From an uncultured Verrucomicrobiota bacterium (GTDB taxonomy: Bacteria; Verrucomicrobiota; Verrucomicrobiia; Opitutales; Seribacteraceae), in the NCBI GenBank assembly GCA_902612125.1, contig CACMBV010000019.1, forward strand, positions 1 to 41,817: DNA of 41,817 bases, in the 5' to 3' direction. Below, piece after piece: positions 1-11,526 of this stretch; the stretch's first letter is position 1; each line of letters starts with the position of its first letter. The notes under the pieces were generated by a model. The model ran no database searches and was not told where the DNA came from. It was given only the letters and a program-made list of their open reading frames with translations. The translations under genes were made by a program, and so were the position numbers.

Positions 1-99
1 TTAGTGTTTAAACAAGGCCTGTCCGCAAGCTAAAACTCATTCGCATGAGTATACGAGCCAAAATTGATTAGTGTTTAAACAAGGCTTGTCCGCAAGCTA
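1..99. repeat. Two direct copies of a 32-bp repeat with internal dyads
   Basis: Bases 1-32 and 68-99 are the same sequence except for one base (C at 19 in copy one, T in copy two), giving a period of 67 bp. Each copy holds the perfect palindrome GTTTAAAC. The second copy also holds a perfect small hairpin, GCTTG-TCCG-CAAGC; the base change in copy one weakens it. Between the copies lies another short hairpin, ACTCAT-TCGC-ATGAGT (about 35-50). The array may continue to the left of the window. Function is unknown; a dispersed palindromic element or a recombination/attachment repeat are both possible. Confidence 0.75.
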
Positions 100-264
100 T
101 ATTTATAATTATTTTATTACCCCAAATTGTTAACCCGGCGTGAAAAAATGGGATGTTTTGAGATGACTCGGGATAACAAGTATATTTTCGTAAACTACTA
201 CCTTTCAGTTATTTGCTAAACCAAGAGGACATAGGATAATTCGAGATAAAACATCCATTTGGCG

Positions 265-302
<38 letters not shown>

Positions 303-420
303 GTTAGTTGATAAATACTGCTCTACAGCCCTTTTTCTTGCAACCTCAAAAGAGAGCGATCGGTTCCCTAAGTCTCTGATTGTCTCATGCGTTAAAAAAT
401 AAATAATAACATTACCGACA

Positions 421-816
421 CTAATTTTCCCAATAGTCATCGCCATAATTGTAGAAGATTTCCTCTCCAGGTGAAATTGATTTTATGGCTTCTAAACGAG
501 CCGTTTTCCATCGAGTGGAAGTTATTAAGAATGCATTGGGTTTTTTTGAAGAATGATTAATGTAACGAGTGTAATTAGCCAGAGGTCCTTCGCCTAGAAT
601 TATATGATTATCACAAAGATAGAGAAAATAATTGGAAGATGGACATTTTGGATCGTGAAAATCATTATTATCTAAAATTTTCCCGGTGTAATAGCCAATG
701 GTATCCTCGAGATTAATGTGTGCCAAAGAAAAAAGTCCATTCCCAGCCTTGGAAATAGTTGAGGGCCGAACTTCAAAAGCTTCTGCAGTCCATGTTTTAG
801 GCATGCAAAAACTCAC
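421..816 (-). CDS. Small SET-domain protein (putative protein-lysine methyltransferase)
   Basis: This 131-residue protein is almost only a SET domain. The N-terminal SAM-binding glycine motif KAGNGLF is at about 23-29, the pseudoknot motif RYINHSSKKPNA at 84-95 (eukaryotic-type consensus RFxNHSCxPN, here Ser for Cys) and GEEIFYNYG with the catalytic-region tyrosines at 117-125. SET enzymes transfer a methyl group from S-adenosylmethionine to lysine. There is no pre-SET or post-SET cysteine cluster, as is usual for short bacterial members. An alternative start is Met5. It stands alone between a tRNA fragment and the atp operon, with about 300 bp of non-coding DNA on its atp side, so context gives no substrate. 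Family assignment is good; substrate is unknown. Confidence 0.8.
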   Translation of the reverse strand: MSFCMPKTWTAEAFEVRPSTISKAGNGLFSLAHINLEDTIGYYTGKILDNNDFHDPKCPSSNYFLYLCDNHIILGEGPLANYTRYINHSSKKPNAFLITSTRWKTARLEAIKSISPGEEIFYNYGDDYWEN

Positions 817-1114
817 TTAATTTCAGGCTAGGAAAGCAAATAAAAAATATCTTGCTTTTCAAATTACCATAATCTTAAGATCTGCAACATTAAAATTGAT
901 GAATTAAGGAACAATATTCCGATCAAGAGACATTTACACATTATTTGATGGTCAATAATGACCCATTGCTTGTGGCCAGCATTGCAGGTAATTCGAGGTT
1001 GTTCAATTTAATGGACATAGCTTAAAACGATCATTTTGTCTGGTTGAATGAACTTCTTTTGTTCTCATTCAACTGACCTTGAACTGAAGATAAAAAATCA
1101 AATATTTTTAAAAA
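817..1114. other. Non-coding gap between atpC and the SET gene
   Basis: About 300 bp with no credible reading frame on either strand. It would hold the 3' untranslated region of the atp operon (including the hairpin at 1042-1078) and, at its left side, the promoter of the SET gene. I could not identify a convincing -35/-10 pair. Confidence 0.5.
1042..1078 (-). terminator. Possible terminator hairpin after atpC
   Basis: Arms GTTGAATGA-AC and GTTC-TCATTCAAC form a stem of about 9-12 bp around a seven-base loop, 37 bp beyond the atpC stop codon. The minus-strand transcript lacks a strong U-run after the stem, so it may be only a 3'-end stabilising hairpin. Confidence 0.4.
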
Positions 1115-1537
1115 CTAACGGGCTTTTCCCTTGGCGAGCTTTCGGGCTTGTTCGAATTTAGCACTGGCTTCCAATAGTTGGAGTTGCTCTTCATCGAAAT
1201 TACTACTTTTCCCATCCTCAAGTGCTTTCTCAGCCCGTTTAATTGCTGCCTCGATTTCCTGGTCATCATCATCGTCAACCAAAATAGCCTGATCCGTAAT
1301 AATACAAATTTTTTCAGCGTAAACTTCAATAAATCCTCCCCCTACAGCGAGATAATTTACTTGTCCGTCCTTGACCACTTTTACATCAGCAGGTTCGAGC
1401 CTGTCGATTAAAGGGGCATGGTGCTGAAGTATGTCAATCTTCCCGTTAGCTGTAGGAATAACGGCATGATCAACATTCTCGGAGTAAACTACTCCTCCTG
1501 GAGTTACAATTTCCAGTCTGATAATGGACTGAGCCAT
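1115..1537 (-). CDS. atpC: ATP synthase F1 subunit epsilon
   Basis: The epsilon subunit is part of the F1 central stalk; it couples rotation to the c-ring and can inhibit ATP hydrolysis. The 140-residue product has the typical N-terminal beta-sandwich (IRLEIVTPGGVVY, then the HAVIPTANGKIDILQHHAPLI region with the usual G-x-x-GILPxHAPL-like pattern) and a C-terminal helical hairpin rich in Glu, Ala and Lys. Length is normal for the family. It is the last gene of the atp operon, 1 bp after atpD. The acidic run DDDDDQE at about 88-94 precedes the helices. Confidence 0.95.
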   Translation of the reverse strand: MAQSIIRLEIVTPGGVVYSENVDHAVIPTANGKIDILQHHAPLIDRLEPADVKVVKDGQVNYLAVGGGFIEVYAEKICIITDQAILVDDDDDQEIEAAIKRAEKALEDGKSSNFDEEQLQLLEASAKFEQARKLAKGKAR

Positions 1538-1538
1538 A

Positions 1539-3886
<2,348 letters not shown>

Positions 3887-3914
3887 ATATCAAATTTAAA
3901 TATTCCGGAAGGTA

Positions 3915-5447
3915 TTAGGCGAAGGTCCTTTTCCAGTCTTCAAGAGCAGAACTTAGGTTCTGCTCTGTGCTTTCTTCTAATTTACCGCTTTGGTAAATTT
4001 CGTCACATACTTCCTTTCCTTGAGTTAGAAGATAATCCTTTAAACTGGCAACGGCTTCAGAAATCTTATCAACCGCAATGGCATCGAAGAAGTCGTTTTG
4101 CATGCCCCACATAATTGCCGTTTGAACTTCAACCGGAATGGGATTAAACGCGGTCTGCTTGAACATTTCAACAATTCTGGCTCCACGATCAAGACGAGCT
4201 TTCGTAGCTGCATCTAAGTCAGATTCGAACTGAGAAAATGCTGCAAGCTCACGAAACTGAGCGAGCTCTAGCTTTACCTTACCAGCCACTTTTTTATAAG
4301 CTTTGATCTGAGCAGCTGAACCAACGCGAGAAACAGAGAGCCCTACCGAAACTGCAGGGCGGATGCCTTTATTAAAAAGGTCCGTCTCAAGAAAGATTTG
4401 CCCATCCGTTATGGAAATTACATTCGTCGGGATGTAGCCGGAAACATCTCCCATTTGCGTTTCAATGATAGGCAGTGCCGTCAACGAACCGTTTCCATTA
4501 TCTTCATTGAGACGGGCGGACCTTTCAAGAAGCCGGGAGTGAAGATAGAAGACATCACCAGGATACGCCTCTCGCCCAGATGGGCGTTTTAAGATGAGAG
4601 AAATTTGGCGATATGCAACGGCATGTTTTGACAAATCGTCATAAACGATCAATGCGTCAAGACCATTCTCCATGAACCACTCACCCATCGCACATCCCGC
4701 GTATGGAGCTAAATATTGGTTGGCAGGATTATCAGCTGCTGGAGCTGAAACGATAGTCACATACTCCATAGCTCCTGTATCTTCTAATACTTTTATGGTC
4801 CTAGCTACATTAGAATTCTTTTGACCGACAGCCACATAGATACAATAGACAGGCCGGTGGTCCTTTTTGCCAGACTGCTCACCTTGTTTATTAATTTTTG
4901 CTTGGTTAATAATGGTATCGATGGCAATTGTAGTCTTACCGGTAGAACGGTCACCAATGATCAATTCCCTCTGACCACGTCCAATAGGTATCATGGAATC
5001 AACAGCCATAATGCCGGTTTGTAATGGTTGATCCACAGATTTGCGGGGAATAATCCCGGGAGCAATTCTCTCTACAAAATACTCTTCATCCGATTGAATT
5101 GGACCTTTACCATCAATTGGGCGGCTAACAGCATCGACGACCCTGCCAAGCAAGCCCATGCCAACTGGGACTGAAAGAAGTTTACCAGTGGTTTTAGCAT
5201 CATCCCCTTCCTTGAGTGAACTGGTATCACCAAGAAGAACACACCCCACGGAATCTTCTTCCAAGTTAAGGGCTATTCCCAAAACATCATTTGGAAACTC
5301 AACCATTTCGTTGTACATGACTTTCGACAATCCCTCAACGCGGGCTACCCCATCTGCGAGCATTGTGACTTTGCCCACATTAGTTCGACTCGCATCGATA
5401 GAGAGGTTTTCTATTTCCTTACGGATAAGATCAGTAATTGAATTCAT
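3915..5447 (-). CDS. atpA: ATP synthase F1 subunit alpha
   Basis: This is the non-catalytic nucleotide-binding subunit of F1. I start it at ATG 5447 ([14 protein letters not shown]), giving 510 residues, the normal family size. A longer reading frame back to 5522 would run through the end of atpH and adds non-conserved sequence. Walker A is [15 protein letters not shown]; Ser replaces the more usual Gln in GDRQTGKT. Other hallmarks are [35 protein letters not shown] and the [18 protein letters not shown] segment. It begins 4 bp after atpH and precedes atpG. Confidence 0.98.
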   Translation of the reverse strand: MNSITDLIRKEIENLSIDASRTNVGKVTMLADGVARVEGLSKVMYNEMVEFPNDVLGIALNLEEDSVGCVLLGDTSSLKEGDDAKTTGKLLSVPVGMGLLGRVVDAVSRPIDGKGPIQSDEEYFVERIAPGIIPRKSVDQPLQTGIMAVDSMIPIGRGQRELIIGDRSTGKTTIAIDTIINQAKINKQGEQSGKKDHRPVYCIYVAVGQKNSNVARTIKVLEDTGAMEYVTIVSAPAADNPANQYLAPYAGCAMGEWFMENGLDALIVYDDLSKHAVAYRQISLILKRPSGREAYPGDVFYLHSRLLERSARLNEDNGNGSLTALPIIETQMGDVSGYIPTNVISITDGQIFLETDLFNKGIRPAVSVGLSVSRVGSAAQIKAYKKVAGKVKLELAQFRELAAFSQFESDLDAATKARLDRGARIVEMFKQTAFNPIPVEVQTAIMWGMQNDFFDAIAVDKISEAVASLKDYLLTQGKEVCDEIYQSGKLEESTEQNLSSALEDWKRTFA

Positions 5448-5451
5448 AAAA

Positions 5452-5856
5452 TTAAGATTGCTGTAAAAGTACTTTGCGAAGGTTATTGAGACGATTTGCG
5501 ACTGAGTCTTCATAGACATCATCCCCGACTTTCAACTTAAAACCAGCGATCAAGGAAGAAGATTCAGCAGGCTTGATTTCAGTGTTTTTATCTTTGATAA
5601 AATCTTTATTACTAATTCGCTTTGCTATTTCCAAACCATTGCCTCCTCTGTATTCGAGAATACTTTGATATGTAATGAGATGTCTTTTAACAAGAAAAGC
5701 ATAGCGTTTGAGAATTTCTAGGTGTTGTAAAGGTGGATTTAACCTAAGTTCCTCCAAAATATTAGAAACCTTTTTCTCTTCCACTCGATCATCCTCATCA
5801 AGTGATTGAGTCAATAAAATTTGGGCAATTTTCAGAGCTCTGTTACTAGTTGACAT
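5452..5856 (-). CDS. atpH: ATP synthase F1 subunit delta
   Basis: Delta (OSCP-like) ties the peripheral stalk to the top of F1. I choose ATG 5856 ([15 protein letters not shown]), 134 residues, which overlaps the atpF end by 11 bp; a start at 5898 would overlap atpF much more. Family similarity is weak in the middle, as usual, but the C-terminal [19 protein letters not shown] pattern (I/V-G-G-x-x-x-x-x-G-D-x-x-x-D-x-S) is clear. It is shorter than the typical 175-180 residues: the N-terminal helical domain appears reduced. Gene order F-H-A supports the call. Confidence 0.88.
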   Translation of the reverse strand: MSTSNRALKIAQILLTQSLDEDDRVEEKKVSNILEELRLNPPLQHLEILKRYAFLVKRHLITYQSILEYRGGNGLEIAKRISNKDFIKDKNTEIKPAESSSLIAGFKLKVGDDVYEDSVANRLNNLRKVLLQQS

Positions 5857-6373
5857 AACTTTCAGCTTGCTCAGAGAAGCGTTTTCGCTCGTCTTCACTC
5901 AATTCCTTGTCCAATACTTTTGAAGTTGTTAAAATTACCAAGGAAGCAATTTCTTCGCGGGCGTCGTTAAGAATTTTCTGCCTCTCCAACTCCATTGCGG
6001 ATTTAGCTTTGACAATAATTGATTCGGCTTCGACTCTGGCTTCCTCTTTTTGGGCTTCTAACATGGCCTTAGCCTGCCCTTGTGCAACGCTCAATGTCTT
6101 CTTAGCTTCAAGTGAGGCTTCGTTAAGCGTTTCTTTTTGTTTTAACTGTGTTTCCTCAAGCTCAAGTTTAATTTTGTCCGCATTTTTCAGGGAATCGGAA
6201 ATCTGTTTTTCACGTTCCTTGATAGTGGATAAGATTTTCTTAAATGCACCAAACCAAATTACCAGTGCCACTATTGTGAAATTTATCGATTGAGCAATAA
6301 ACATGGGCCAATCAATGCCAAAAGTTGTGACAATACTGTCTGCTGTTTCAGCAATACTGGCAATTGCAATCAT
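5846..6373 (-). CDS. atpF: ATP synthase Fo subunit b
   Basis: Subunit b forms the peripheral stalk that holds F1 against the membrane motor. The 175 residues show one N-terminal membrane segment (about 20-44, containing WPMFIAQSINFTIVALVIW) followed by a long charged helix rich in Glu, Lys and Ala, as in the family. It lies 15 bp after atpE, and its end overlaps the atpH start. Only one b-type gene is present, so the stalk is probably a homodimer. Confidence 0.96.
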   Translation of the reverse strand: MIAIASIAETADSIVTTFGIDWPMFIAQSINFTIVALVIWFGAFKKILSTIKEREKQISDSLKNADKIKLELEETQLKQKETLNEASLEAKKTLSVAQGQAKAMLEAQKEEARVEAESIIVKAKSAMELERQKILNDAREEIASLVILTTSKVLDKELSEDERKRFSEQAESYVN

Positions 6374-6388
6374 GACTTAAGACTATTG

Positions 6389-6637
6389 TTATCCCAAAAA
6401 TAATGAGTAGAAAGCAACAGCCTCTGCTAAAGCCATTCCAATAATGGACTGAACAAGAATGGCTGTAGATGCATCGGGATTACGTCCCACTGCTTCCGCA
6501 CCTTTCATTCCTACTATCCCAACCCCAATGGCGGCTCCGAGGCAACCAAGTCCACCTTGGATACTTCCTGTTATTCCGCCGGGTTGTGCAGCGATTTGCG
6601 TTACTTGATCAGTTGCTTGTGCGAGTATTTCTATCAT
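6389..6637 (-). CDS. atpE: ATP synthase Fo subunit c
   Basis: This is the proteolipid of the rotor ring. The 82 residues form two membrane helices joined by the polar loop GRNPDA. The ion-binding glutamate is Glu72 in GMALAEAVAFYSL. The residue after it is Ala, not Ser/Thr, and there is no obvious Na+ ligand set in the first helix, so proton coupling is the better guess. There is an N-terminal extension of about 20 residues (MIEILAQATDQV...) before the glycine-rich first helix. It lies between atpB and atpF. Confidence 0.97.
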   Translation of the reverse strand: MIEILAQATDQVTQIAAQPGGITGSIQGGLGCLGAAIGVGIVGMKGAEAVGRNPDASTAILVQSIIGMALAEAVAFYSLFLG

Positions 6638-6701
6638 AATAATTTGGTTTAATGTTTTGGTTGAGAACGCCTACATATTTATATAGTCCCGTTCCAAAAG
6701 T

Positions 6702-7568
6702 TTAATGATGTTCATCTCCATGATTACACATCAGACCGATATAAACAGCGATGAGAAGCATGAATACTAAGGCTTGAACCAAGCCTATAAGTACTTCCAT
6801 GAAATAAAAGGGCAATGGAAGAATCCAAGCTAGCTCAGGAACTAAGTAAAACATACTATGCAAAAGGCTTTCACCGCCGAACACATTACCGAAAAGTCGA
6901 AATGTAAGGGAAACGGGACGAAATACAATAGAAACAATTTCTATTACCCCGACAGCAAGGAAGAGAGGAAAGAGACCAAAAAAAACAACTACACCTACTT
7001 CCTTCTTGTCTGCCTTGTTACCGAATAAATGAATTACTATGTTTTTAAATCCTTCGAACTTGAAAATAAAATAAAGCCAACAAACATTGGCTACGGCTGC
7101 CAAGGCTAAGGTCATGTTTAAATCAGCATTTCCAGGTCTAATTAGGGAATTAACCATAACAAATTGACCATTTTCATTGTAATAACCATCTCCTAAAGTG
7201 CCGACTCCGGGTAACAAACCACTCCAATTATTTATAAGAATAAAAATAAATAACCCGCTAAGAAGCCAAAAAGAAGCATAGAAAACTTTTTTGCCAACAA
7301 TTGGTTCAACTACACCACGCATACCTCCTACAATTGATTCTACAAATAACTGTCCTCTCGAAGGTACTGTTGTTGGCTCGCCGACTAGTAACCTTACAAC
7401 AAAAATAATAATTAAAGAAATGATCCAACTGGTTATCATCGAATTAGTAACTGGCAAAGATCCAATCATGAAAGCTTTTTCAGCAGTTAAACTTACACCA
7501 CCTGCTCCAGCACCAAAGAGACTGGAAGAAATGATAAAAAGAGGTAAATATAGACCGAACTTAATCAT
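6702..7568 (-). CDS. atpB: ATP synthase Fo subunit a
   Basis: Subunit a supplies the ion half-channels at the c-ring. The 288-residue protein is strongly hydrophobic with five or six membrane segments. The essential arginine lies in RPVSLTFRLFGNVFGGE, and the last helix shows the usual GLVQALVFMLLIAVYIGL pattern with the conserved Gln. A signal-like N-terminus (MIKFGLYLPLFIISSSLFGAGA) precedes the first conserved helix. It is the first gene of the atp set; no atpI-like gene lies upstream, where the broken trmB ends 22 bp away. Confidence 0.96.
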   Translation of the reverse strand: MIKFGLYLPLFIISSSLFGAGAGGVSLTAEKAFMIGSLPVTNSMITSWIISLIIIFVVRLLVGEPTTVPSRGQLFVESIVGGMRGVVEPIVGKKVFYASFWLLSGLFIFILINNWSGLLPGVGTLGDGYYNENGQFVMVNSLIRPGNADLNMTLALAAVANVCWLYFIFKFEGFKNIVIHLFGNKADKKEVGVVVFFGLFPLFLAVGVIEIVSIVFRPVSLTFRLFGNVFGGESLLHSMFYLVPELAWILPLPFYFMEVLIGLVQALVFMLLIAVYIGLMCNHGDEHH

Positions 7569-7590
7569 TAGAATATTTCATAATTGAATA

Positions 7591-8280
7591 TTAAAATAGG
7601 TCAACAAACAACAAACAAAAAGAAATATGCAAATTACAGTAGCTAAAAAATAGATGAACATTACTACTAATATTAATTGTACTTATATTCTCTACACAAA
7701 AAAACTGATTACATGGTAGAATTTTGCTTATGAAACTTGATTCATTGTGAAGCCATTCTTTTTCGGATAGATTCCAAGGCTCAGAATAGAATATCATTTT
7801 CGTCGATCAGTCAAAATAATGAGTGTGGTCAGTCATAAAGTATAGTTTTCCGCCTCACTCAGTTTTATATGCGAGAATTTCAAAAAAAGGAGATTGGAGT
7901 AACCTTTTATTATGATGTCTGTGCTTGGGCCGCGGGTCAGGATACATAACGAAGCTGTCGGTTATTTTACGATCGCAAGGTTCAAGAAATTCCTTGGGTT
8001 CTGCTTTAAAAAAAAGGTTTTTTAAGTTACGATTAATTACCTTTGCAACAGCCTTTTCAATTCTTTCAGTAATTAGGTCAATTCCCACAAGATCTCATGG
8101 ACATTCTTTTGCTGCAAAGAAAGAAAGCCAGTGTCCGTGCCCCCGGCCAATTTCTAGATTAATCTTATTTTTACCAGCTGCTTGAAGACCAGGAACCATT
8201 GCTTTGGAAACCCTTCGCCCTACCCTATCTGACCGGTCATTTCTATCACTATTGAGTTTTACCAAAGAAATTTCAATCAC
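7591..8280 (-). pseudogene. trmB: trmB, tRNA (guanine-46-N7)-methyltransferase, with three in-frame TGA codons
   Basis: The frame opens with GTG at 8280, overlapping the mnmG stop, and reaches its first non-TGA stop (TAA) at 7591: 229 codons, a normal TrmB length. Recognisable parts are the SAM motif NLEIGRGHGHW, LVGIDLITERIEKA, LKNLFFKAEPKEFLE, the YPDPRPKHRHHNKRLLQ signature, and GGKLYFMTDHTHYFD. Three TGA codons interrupt it in the same frame: before DLVGID (8095-8097), after LAYKTE (7855-7857) and after HYFD (about 7810-7812). There is no frameshift and no TAA or TAG. The near-invariant Trp of the PDPWPK motif is Arg (CGG). Neighbouring genes end with TGA, so TGA is a stop here. Most likely a decaying gene; programmed readthrough or sequence error remain possible. 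It occupies the place rsmG holds between mnmG and atp genes in many bacteria. Confidence 0.8.
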
Positions 8281-10154
8281 CTATGATAAGACTTTTTTTG
8301 AATCATAATCATGAGTATTTCGATATCTGAAGGATTTACGCCAGGTATTCTGGAAGCATGACCCAAAGTGTCGGGAGCAATAGAATTGAGTTTTTCGATC
8401 GATTCTTTACGAAGACCAGGAATTCCGTCATAAGAAAATTCTTTAGGTATGATAATTTTTTCTGAATGCTTGAACTTCTCTATATTTTGGAGTTCTCTCT
8501 TTAAGTATCCCTCATATTGAACACGATATATAACCTCCTCTTTTATTCCAGTTGAAAGCGAGGAGAATTCAGATGGGTAATCAAATTTTTGATTGGATCG
8601 GAGTAAATCGCCATAAGTTTTGTTTAGAGATATCCGTGAATTATTTAAAAGCTTAATCCATTTATTAATCAATTCAATTTTGTATGTTATTTTATTTTTT
8701 CTATGAGCTGAAATTAGGTTGGCGAGGTCATGGACATGCAAGTACCTAATTTCCGAGCTTCCATGATTGAAAAGTAATCTAAATTCTGCCCGGCTGGTAA
8801 ACATACGAAATGGTTCCGTAACACCCTTAGAGGTTAAATCATCAATAAGGACGCCAATGTATCCAATTTCCCGACCAATAATGACTGCAGGTTTATTAAG
8901 AACTTTATGGGACGCATTGATGCCGGCAATAAGACCTTGTGCTGCAGCTTCTTCATAACCAGAAGTCCCATTTATTTGTCCTGCGAAGAAGAGTGAAGCA
9001 ATCTTTTTAGACTCAAGCGATAAAGAAAGTTGGGTTGGACAAGCATAGTCATATTCAACGGCATAAGCGGGACGAATAATTTGAGCGTTTTCAAGCCCAG
9101 GTATTGTCTTCAGCGCACTGGCTTGAATATCCAAGGGTAAACTCGTAGAAAAGCCGTTAATATACCATTCATCGGTGCCAAGTCCCTCGGGCTCAAGGTA
9201 GATCCTGTGACCATCTCTTTCTCCGAATTTAACTATCTTATCTTCAATACTAGGACAATAACGGGGACCGGTTCCACTTATGTTTCCTCTATACAAGGGT
9301 GATTTATGGAGGTTATTACTAATGATGTTTGCAGTTGCAGTGGTCGTTTTGGTTAGTTCGCATGGAATTTGACTTATTTTTTCATAATTATGTTCTACAT
9401 GGAACATACTTTTACGTTCCACATGGAACATTTCTTCATCAGTGCGAGTATCATAGAAAGCAAACTTAACAGGGTTTTCGTCACCGTATTGCTTTTGAGT
9501 TTTCCTGAAATCAATCGAGCTCCCAAGGATTCGGGGTGGCGTACCCGTTTTAAATCTTCCGAGTTTGATACCGTACTTTTGAAAGTCTGTAGATAGTCCT
9601 TTGGCGGTATGATCCCCAAGCCTTCCACCTTCAGATTTATTTTCACCCACATGCATCAGAGAACGAAGAAATGTCCCCGTCGTTACTATAACAGCCTTTC
9701 CATAGATGTTTACATCTAAAGATGTCTTAACACCAATACACTCCCCTTTTTTTACCAAAAGGCCAGTGACAAGAATTTGTAAGATATCAAGATTTGACGA
9801 CTGTTCTAAGACATGTTTCATTCTTAGCTGATATTTTTTCTTGTCACATTGAGCACGAGGTGCTTGGACTGCTGGACCTTTTGATGTATTAAGAAGTTTA
9901 TATTGAATTGCGGAAAAGTCGGTATTTAGAGCCATCTCACCGCCTAATGCGTCGATCTCACGTACAATTTGTCCTTTTGCTTGTCCTCCAATTGCCGGAT
10001 TACAACTCATCTGGGCGATTGTATCTAAGTTGCCGGTAAGAATCAGGGTTTTGGCTCCGGTGCGTGCTGCGGCTAATGCAGCTTCGCACCCTGCGTGTCC
10101 AGCTCCACAGACTACTACATCATAAGGGTTTTTTTTCGAATTTCTTATGTTCAT
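8277..10154 (-). CDS. mnmG: MnmG (GidA), tRNA uridine-34 carboxymethylaminomethyl-modifying FAD enzyme
   Basis: MnmG works with MnmE to build the carboxymethylaminomethyl group on the wobble uridine of several tRNAs. The 625-residue protein has the N-terminal FAD motif [35 protein letters not shown], the [15 protein letters not shown] block, [21 protein letters not shown], and ATG start overlapping the mnmE stop (ATGA). Its odd feature is an insert at about residues 242-256 reading MFHVE twice ([15 protein letters not shown]), encoded by two parS-like palindromes, lying before the conserved QIPC segment. The GTG of trmB overlaps its TGA stop. Confidence 0.97.
   Translation of the reverse strand: MNIRNSKKNPYDVVVCGAGHAGCEAALAAARTGAKTLILTGNLDTIAQMSCNPAIGGQAKGQIVREIDALGGEMALNTDFSAIQYKLLNTSKGPAVQAPRAQCDKKKYQLRMKHVLEQSSNLDILQILVTGLLVKKGECIGVKTSLDVNIYGKAVIVTTGTFLRSLMHVGENKSEGGRLGDHTAKGLSTDFQKYGIKLGRFKTGTPPRILGSSIDFRKTQKQYGDENPVKFAFYDTRTDEEMFHVERKSMFHVEHNYEKISQIPCELTKTTTATANIISNNLHKSPLYRGNISGTGPRYCPSIEDKIVKFGERDGHRIYLEPEGLGTDEWYINGFSTSLPLDIQASALKTIPGLENAQIIRPAYAVEYDYACPTQLSLSLESKKIASLFFAGQINGTSGYEEAAAQGLIAGINASHKVLNKPAVIIGREIGYIGVLIDDLTSKGVTEPFRMFTSRAEFRLLFNHGSSEIRYLHVHDLANLISAHRKNKITYKIELINKWIKLLNNSRISLNKTYGDLLRSNQKFDYPSEFSSLSTGIKEEVIYRVQYEGYLKRELQNIEKFKHSEKIIIPKEFSYDGIPGLRKESIEKLNSIAPDTLGHASRIPGVNPSDIEILMIMIQKKSYHR
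9391..9430. promoter_or_regulatory. Two tandem parS-like palindromes inside mnmG
   Basis: Bases 9391-9406 (TGTTCTACATGGAACA) and 9415-9430 (CGTTCCACATGGAACA) resemble the ParB-binding parS consensus TGTTTCACGTGAAACA, with GTTCCA/TGGAAC arms. Both copies have CA instead of CG at the centre, which departs from the usual CACGTG core. Centres are 24 bp apart. parS sites commonly lie near the replication origin, often near mnmG. Binding is inferred only from sequence. Confidence 0.5.
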
Positions 10155-11506
10155 TTACCGATACAAAAGCTTGAAAAAAGTAAATCTAGCATATCCTCAT
10201 TGTCCTTTGTATCTACTATGCTATTGAGACAGGATATTGCTTCTTTTAAATCAGGAACCGAAAACTCATTTGCATTTCCAACTTCAAGGGTCTCTAAGCT
10301 TTTTTGGATGGCATTTTGAGCTTTGAGCAAAGCAGATGATTGTCTAAGATTTACTGACAAATTGAATTCATTTTCAGTTTTATATTCCTCAAGAAGAAGA
10401 TTCTGAATTAGGCCAGTTAAAGAGGATATAGATTCTTTTTCGTTAGTTGATACCACTGTCGTTCTTAAGTGTCGAAAATTGCTTTCTGACATGTCTATAT
10501 TTTTGGGTAAATCAGATTTATTGAGTACTAAAATACTTTTTTTGTTTTTAATATCTAAGGCAATTTCCAGATCCACGCCAGAGGGATAGGGTAGTGATCT
10601 GTCTAATATGATTAAGACTAGGTCAGCATCTTGAATCAAGAGGTGTGTTTTCTTTATTCCTTCTTCTTCGATTTGCTGTTCTGCTTTTCTTATGCCAGCA
10701 GTATCATATAATCGAACTGTTACCATCCCTAGATTTATCTTGTAGTCTATAAAGTCTCTGGTAGTTCCTGCTTCATGATTAACTATAGATCTATCCATCC
10801 CAATAATCCTATTGAAAATGGAACTTTTGCCTACATTAGGTGGGCCTATCAGTACAACCTTTAGATCTCGATTGAAAACATTTATTTTCTTTCCGAATTC
10901 AATGAGACCAGTCAATTCGGAGGAAATATCGCACAACGAGGTAATCACTTGTCTGTTTTTTTCATCACCTAAATCATCTTCAGGAAAGTCAATAAACGCT
11001 TCTATGTTAGATTGTTGAACAAGAATTTGAGATTGAATTTGACGAATTTTATTTGTTAGGTTTCCGTCCAGATTTTTGTTTGCAAGCATTAGAGCCTGTT
11101 TGCTTTTGGCTCCGATCAAATCAGCTATTGCCTCAGCTTGTGTTAAATCTATCTTACCATTAGTGAATGCACGGTAAGTAAATTCACCAGGATTCGCAAG
11201 CCTGCATCCCCTTTTTAAAAGATCATTTAAAATTTCCTTAATCAATACGGGATTGCCATGGCAGGTAAGTTCCAGGCAGTTTTCTGATGTAAAGGATTTC
11301 CCTTTTTCATAATAAACCATTATGATTTGATCCAATGTTTCATTTTGAGCGGACTTATATTTTGTAAGATGCACATACCTAGGGGGGGGGGCGGGGTTAC
11401 CACAAGCCTTTTCACTAATTTCTAAAGCCTTTTTCCCACTGATTCGAATGACTCCCAATGCTGATTGAGAATCGGGTGTCGCGAGGGCGACGATAGTATC
11501 AGTCAT
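10151..11506 (-). CDS. mnmE: MnmE (TrmE), tRNA-modification GTPase
   Basis: MnmE is the GTPase partner of MnmG in wobble-uridine modification. The 451 residues show the N-terminal formyl-THF-binding domain ([29 protein letters not shown]), a G domain with G1 [30 protein letters not shown] and NKSD, and the diagnostic C-terminal end FCIGK. Length is normal. An unusual run of ten C on the coding strand (11382-11391) encodes part of PAPPPRY near residue 40. It lies 20 bp after recA and overlaps mnmG by 4 bp. Confidence 0.97.
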   Translation of the reverse strand: MTDTIVALATPDSQSALGVIRISGKKALEISEKACGNPAPPPRYVHLTKYKSAQNETLDQIIMVYYEKGKSFTSENCLELTCHGNPVLIKEILNDLLKRGCRLANPGEFTYRAFTNGKIDLTQAEAIADLIGAKSKQALMLANKNLDGNLTNKIRQIQSQILVQQSNIEAFIDFPEDDLGDEKNRQVITSLCDISSELTGLIEFGKKINVFNRDLKVVLIGPPNVGKSSIFNRIIGMDRSIVNHEAGTTRDFIDYKINLGMVTVRLYDTAGIRKAEQQIEEEGIKKTHLLIQDADLVLIILDRSLPYPSGVDLEIALDIKNKKSILVLNKSDLPKNIDMSESNFRHLRTTVVSTNEKESISSLTGLIQNLLLEEYKTENEFNLSVNLRQSSALLKAQNAIQKSLETLEVGNANEFSVPDLKEAISCLNSIVDTKDNEDMLDLLFSSFCIGK

Positions 11507-11526
11507 TTTAATAGAGCGGATTTTAT

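Noticed and set aside
1-99. CRISPR array or integron attC sites
   Set aside because: Only two units with one 35-bp spacer, no cas genes, and no R'/R'' core sites of the GTTRRRY type with an integrase.
7591-7797. Separate 68-codon frame upstream of atpB as an atpI-like gene
   Set aside because: It is in the same frame as, and continues, the trmB sequence after a TGA, and has no atpI features.
7591-8280. Genome-wide reassignment of TGA to tryptophan to explain trmB
   Set aside because: recA, mnmE (directly after the canonical FCIGK end), the HAD gene and others stop at TGA, and tryptophan is coded by TGG throughout. TGA is a stop codon here.
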